64,000 nucleotides of DNA from the NCBI GenBank assembly GCA_902776565.1, contig CACYQN010000001.1:124001-188000 (forward strand). Reading direction: 5' to 3'. Positions 61,260 to 64,000 of the stretch are shown in pieces. The DNA comes from an uncultured Bacteroidia bacterium (GTDB taxonomy: Bacteria > Bacteroidota > Bacteroidia > Bacteroidales > ML635J-15). The notes below the pieces were generated by a model that was given only the letters and a program-made list of their open reading frames with translations, made no database searches and was not told the DNA's origin. Positions within the stretch are counted from its first letter, which is position 1; each line of letters begins with the position of its first letter. A program made the translations under genes and the position numbers.

Positions 61260-61754
61260 CTAATTATCCATTGCTATCAAGTCTTCAACTTTCGCACCTG
61301 CCGCTTTGCACAAATCGTCTGGATTTATCTTGAACTGCAAGCCACGCACTCCTGCGCTCACATAGATGAAATCAAAATCCTTGCAGGTTGAATGTATGAA
61401 TGTTGGAAACGGCTTTTTCATGCCGACTGGCGAACAACCACCACGGATATAACCCGTCAAAGGAAGCAGCTCCTTCATAGGGATAAGATTGCAACTTTTG
61501 TTGCCTGTGGCTTTTGCGGCAAGTTTTAAGTCAACTTCCTTGTCGCCGGGGATGACGCAGACGAAGTATCCGTTGCGGTCGCCGTGCAGGACCAAAGTCT
61601 TGAATACCCTCTCGATAGGTTCGCCAAGTTGAGTGGCAATGTGTACCGCGCTCAGGTCGTTTTCGTCAACCTCGTAAGGAATAAGTTCGTATGCAATTTT
61701 CTTGCTGTCGAGCAGACGGGCTGCGTTGGTCTTCTGTATCTTTTCCTTTGCCAT
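61260..61754 (-). CDS. ybaK: Cys-tRNA(Pro) deacylase
   Basis: YbaK (EbsC) hydrolyses cysteine mischarged onto tRNA-Pro by ProRS. The 164-residue product has the YbaK fold features: KTLVLHGDRNGYFVCVIPG with the conserved Lys, LAAKATGNKSCNLIP, GYIRGGCSPVGMKKPFPTFI, and the closing strand VSAGVRGLQFKINP. The start overlaps the preceding gene's stop by one base (TAATG). An AAAGGAGAT site lies just upstream on the minus strand. Confidence 0.95.
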   Translation of the reverse strand: MAKEKIQKTNAARLLDSKKIAYELIPYEVDENDLSAVHIATQLGEPIERVFKTLVLHGDRNGYFVCVIPGDKEVDLKLAAKATGNKSCNLIPMKELLPLTGYIRGGCSPVGMKKPFPTFIHSTCKDFDFIYVSAGVRGLQFKINPDDLCKAAGAKVEDLIAMDN

Positions 61755-62086
61755 CAGTAAATCTCCTTTGCAATAGTTTCGTTTGTGAAATTAAGTGTCT
61801 GTAGGTCAATGTTTTCGAGCAAAACAATAGGTAAATACGTATTTTCGTCAAAATGCAACCCTAAAGAAGAAAGCAAATCCTTCAAAGTTAGCTTTTTATT
61901 CTCAATCGATTTTGCATCAAAATGCGGACAAAGTATTCCGTTCAGAAAAATCATTCTTTCCCTCTCCACCAAACCGGAATTTTCCTCACCAATTTCGACA
62001 AGCCTACCGTCGTCCGAAAATGACAAACAGCAATTCCTTATGAAATCGCAACCCGTAAAGACATAATTTGCTGCGAAATGCTTCAT
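61754..62086 (-). CDS. Small protein resembling the N-terminal beta-sandwich of amidohydrolases
   Basis: The 110-residue product starts with about 55 residues in the pattern of the first strands of the amidohydrolase/aminodeoxyfutalosine deaminase family (YVFTGCDFIRNCCLSFSDDG, then a strand ending FLNGILCPHF). In complete enzymes this would lead into the metal-binding H-x-H of the barrel. Here CPHFDAKS appears, but no catalytic barrel follows; the rest is helical and short. It may be a truncated remnant or a small family of its own. It overlaps both neighbours by a few bases, so it is translated within the operon. Confidence 0.6.
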   Translation of the reverse strand: MKHFAANYVFTGCDFIRNCCLSFSDDGRLVEIGEENSGLVERERMIFLNGILCPHFDAKSIENKKLTLKDLLSSLGLHFDENTYLPIVLLENIDLQTLNFTNETIAKEIY

Positions 62087-62502
62087 AATGTATTGTTTTC
62101 CAGTGCGGTGGAGTCTGTTTTGCTTCCGCCTATTTCTGCAATGTTCTGGTTGAATCTCTCTACAATGCGCTCATAAATGCCCCTCAGCTTATTGGGTTCG
62201 TTCTCCAGATACCACAAAATGCTCTCCTCAAACGATTCGCGGGTGCAGCCATACTTGTCGTAAATGCTTTCGTAAATGAGGCTATCGACTTGATACTGAG
62301 TTAACGAGGTATGTCCGTCAACCTGAACAAGTCGTAGTGAAACCATTGCATCGGCAAGGTGCATTTCGTAGAATATGTTTTCCATTGTTTCTTCCTCAAG
62401 CACGCGCTCCTCCAAAACCATTTGTTCTTGCTTGCCGGGCATATTGCACGAAGCAAGCGTCAATGCTACGGATGCAAATATCAGAAAGGCAGTCCTACTC
62501 AT
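62083..62502 (-). CDS. DUF4296 lipoprotein
   Basis: The 139-residue product from ATG 62500-62502 has a lipoprotein signal ending in LTLASC. The mature part contains LVEEETMENIFYEMHLADAM-like sequence and YDKYGCTRESFEESILWYLEN, the DUF4296 pattern, which is restricted to Bacteroidota. It is mostly helical and its function is unknown. It overlaps the MlaF-like gene by eight bases and the next gene by four. Its position in an Mla-type operon suggests an envelope lipid role, but this is inference. A longer frame to 62550 lacks a signal sequence. Confidence 0.85.
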   Translation of the reverse strand: MSRTAFLIFASVALTLASCNMPGKQEQMVLEERVLEEETMENIFYEMHLADAMVSLRLVQVDGHTSLTQYQVDSLIYESIYDKYGCTRESFEESILWYLENEPNKLRGIYERIVERFNQNIAEIGGSKTDSTALENNTL

Positions 62503-63256
62503 CGTTGTGCGCCTTTTTAATCTTCTTGTAAAGGTTGGATGCAAATACAAAATCGTTCAGTTCGGGATTGTCGGTAGTGAAAATATCGTCCTTTGAGCCT
62601 TGCCACCACTTGTTGCCCTGATAGATGAAGCAGATATTGTCGCCAATCTCCATTATGGAGTTCATATCGTGGGTGTTTACGATGGTGGTTATGTTGTATT
62701 CGACAGTGATTTCCTTGATTAGCTGGTCGATAAGTATGGAAGTCTGCGGGTCGAGGCCGGAGTTTGGCTCGTCGCAGAACAGATAGCGCGGATTTAGAGC
62801 TATTGCCCTTGCAATTGCGACGCGCTTCTGCATACCACCGCTTATTTCCGACGGGAACGAATGGTGTGCATTGACAATACCCACACGGTCGAGGCAGAAA
62901 TCAACACGCTTCTGCTTTTCGGCTTTCGACATCTTGGTAAACAGGTCGAGTGGCAGCATCACATTTTCTTCCACATTGTTCGATGTAAACAACGCGCTTC
63001 CCTGGAACACCATACCCATCTCCTTGCGGATTTCACGCTTGCCTTTTTCGTCCACATTCACAAATTCGCGCTTGTCGAAATAAATTTCGCCGGTTTCGGG
63101 GGTAACAAGTCCCACTATGTTCTTCAGCAACACGGTCTTGCCCGAACCGCTACGGCCAATAATCATATTGACCTTGCCGGCGTCGAAGGTTGCATTGATG
63201 TCCTTCAGCACATGCTTCTCGCCAAAAGTCTTATTTACATTTACAACTTCTATCAT
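62495..63256 (-). CDS. mlaF: MlaF-type ABC transporter ATP-binding protein
   Basis: The 253-residue ATPase has Walker A GRSGSGKT (residues about 34-41), the Q-loop GMVFQGSALF, signature EISGGMQKR, Walker B YLFCDEPNSGLDP and the switch HDMNS. The sequence matches MlaF/Ttg2A, which with MlaE moves phospholipids between the inner and outer membranes or imports hydrophobic compounds. The start overlaps mlaE by four bases. An MCE-domain protein would be expected and is not seen in the window, so it should lie beyond the right edge or elsewhere. Confidence 0.92.
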   Translation of the reverse strand: MIEVVNVNKTFGEKHVLKDINATFDAGKVNMIIGRSGSGKTVLLKNIVGLVTPETGEIYFDKREFVNVDEKGKREIRKEMGMVFQGSALFTSNNVEENVMLPLDLFTKMSKAEKQKRVDFCLDRVGIVNAHHSFPSEISGGMQKRVAIARAIALNPRYLFCDEPNSGLDPQTSILIDQLIKEITVEYNITTIVNTHDMNSIMEIGDNICFIYQGNKWWQGSKDDIFTTDNPELNDFVFASNLYKKIKKAHNDE

Positions 63257-63996
63257 GTGAGCATTACCTGTGTTAAAATAAGGTTGAACAAAAGGACTGC
63301 TATAATGCTGTAAACCACAGCCTTGGTACTGCTTTTACCGACTTCGAGAGCACCGCCTTCGGTATAGTAGCCGAAAAATGCCGAAATGGATGTTATAAGT
63401 ATTGCGAACACCGCGATTTTCACCACCGTATAGGTGACATAGAACGGCACGAAAGCGTAATGCAGACCATATATATAATCGGCAACCGTTACAATGTCGG
63501 GCGAAGTGAAAGCGATGAAGAAACCTCCTACGATTCCGAGCATAATGCTAAGCAATGCAAGGAAGGGGAAGGTGAAAAATGCAGCCACTATCTTAGGGAG
63601 AATAAGATAGTTAGCACTATTGACACCCATTATTTCAAGTGCATCAATCTGTTCGGTGATACGCATTGTTCCTATTTCGGATGCAATGTTTGAACCGACT
63701 CGTCCCGACAGGATAAGGCAGACTATGGTGCTCGAAAATTCGAGAATCATTGTGTCGCGCGTGCTAAGACCGATGATGTAGCGCGGTATAATCGGCGACT
63801 CGAAATTGATACCCATCTGTATTGTAAGTACCGCACCCATAAACACCGAAACTATGCAGACAATCCCTACCGAATCGAAGCCAATTTGCTCTATCTCAGC
63901 CTTTAGTCTGCGGAAAAATATCTTTCTGTTGACAGGTTTCGAGAATACAGAACCCATCAGCGAAAAGTATTTGCCTATGGTAACGAACAAGTTCAT
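63253..63996 (-). CDS. mlaE: MlaE-type ABC transporter permease
   Basis: The 247-residue protein has the MlaE pattern: FFRRLKAEIEQIGFDSVGIV near residue 25, FMGAVLTIQMGINF, the conserved ILSGRVGSNIASEIGTMRIT with LDALEIMGVN-type sequence (here IDALEIMGVN), and about six hydrophobic segments. It forms the transmembrane part of the MlaFEDB-type phospholipid transporter. Its end overlaps mlaF by four bases (ATGA). The right window edge lies four bases upstream of the start, so promoter and any preceding gene are not visible. Confidence 0.93.
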   Translation of the reverse strand: MNLFVTIGKYFSLMGSVFSKPVNRKIFFRRLKAEIEQIGFDSVGIVCIVSVFMGAVLTIQMGINFESPIIPRYIIGLSTRDTMILEFSSTIVCLILSGRVGSNIASEIGTMRITEQIDALEIMGVNSANYLILPKIVAAFFTFPFLALLSIMLGIVGGFFIAFTSPDIVTVADYIYGLHYAFVPFYVTYTVVKIAVFAILITSISAFFGYYTEGGALEVGKSSTKAVVYSIIAVLLFNLILTQVMLT

Positions 63997-64000
63997 TTTT

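Overview
The window reads as chromosomal DNA of a Bacteroidales-type member of the Bacteroidota. The evidence is the recurring promoter form TTG/TTTG, about 19-20 bases, then TAnnTTTG, usually 15-40 bases before a start codon. Gene content agrees: a giant SprB-repeat protein with a gliding-type (type IX secretion) C-terminal domain, a GH92 mannosidase lipoprotein, a DUF4296 lipoprotein beside an MlaE/MlaF transporter, a four-helix-bundle suffix protein and many short lipoproteins. No rRNA, tRNA, CRISPR array, phage or intact transposon is visible. Most of the window is housekeeping and envelope biology with small, well-structured repeats between genes.

Layout. 1-3884 (minus): a translationally coupled YfhO-like membrane protein, dapF and a PHP phosphoesterase cut by the window edge. 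4159-9056 (plus): a small secreted protein and a 1434-residue SprB/PKD surface protein. 9137-14540: an unusual phosphoglycerate kinase, a Dcp-like M3 peptidase lipoprotein, a VanX/DdpX-like dipeptidase lipoprotein and miaA. 14541-16656: REP-like hairpins, then an AAA/DUF4143 ATPase gene bracketed by 47-bp direct repeats. 16657-19282: a cell-wall amidase, a ComF-type phosphoribosyltransferase and a Bax-inhibitor-1 protein. 19474-25092 (plus): an alpha-glucan/glycogen operon (debranching enzyme, GT4 glycogen synthase-like enzyme, GH57 amylase) interrupted by an InlB-repeat lipoprotein.

25163-28852 holds a nine-base-periodic CTAG array before a four-helix protein, an ECF sigma factor coupled to a polytopic protein with a SecDF-like head, and a DUF58 protein. 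28982-32356 is a GH92 mannosidase with a small lipoprotein. 32441-33380 is repeat-rich and holds an orphan MNT nucleotidyltransferase. 33433-37590 is a very large NtrY-like histidine kinase abutting rlmH. 37680-45101 carries a secreted unknown, priA, a MATE exporter and a patatin/beta-barrel protein. 45352-53721 has a steroid-5-alpha-reductase-like protein, a TPM protein coupled to a zinc-ribbon membrane protein, alaS divergent from an M23 peptidase, and a second zinc-ribbon paralogue. 53826-61250 holds an M49-like peptidase lipoprotein, mnmE, a hemerythrin/LuxR pair and a TMTC-like glycosyltransferase with TPRs. 61260-63996 is a tight minus-strand operon: MlaE, MlaF, DUF4296 lipoprotein, a small unknown and ybaK.

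The least expected signals are non-coding or subtle: a 68-bp hairpin repeat in three places, a 171-bp element with terminal inverted repeats upstream of mnmE, the repeat-bracketed ATPase, the CTAG array, a PGK missing conserved active-site residues, a receiver domain with Asn in place of the phospho-acceptor Asp, and the sigma factor/SecDF-head pair. All functional statements come from reading translated motifs and base patterns by eye; no database search was run.
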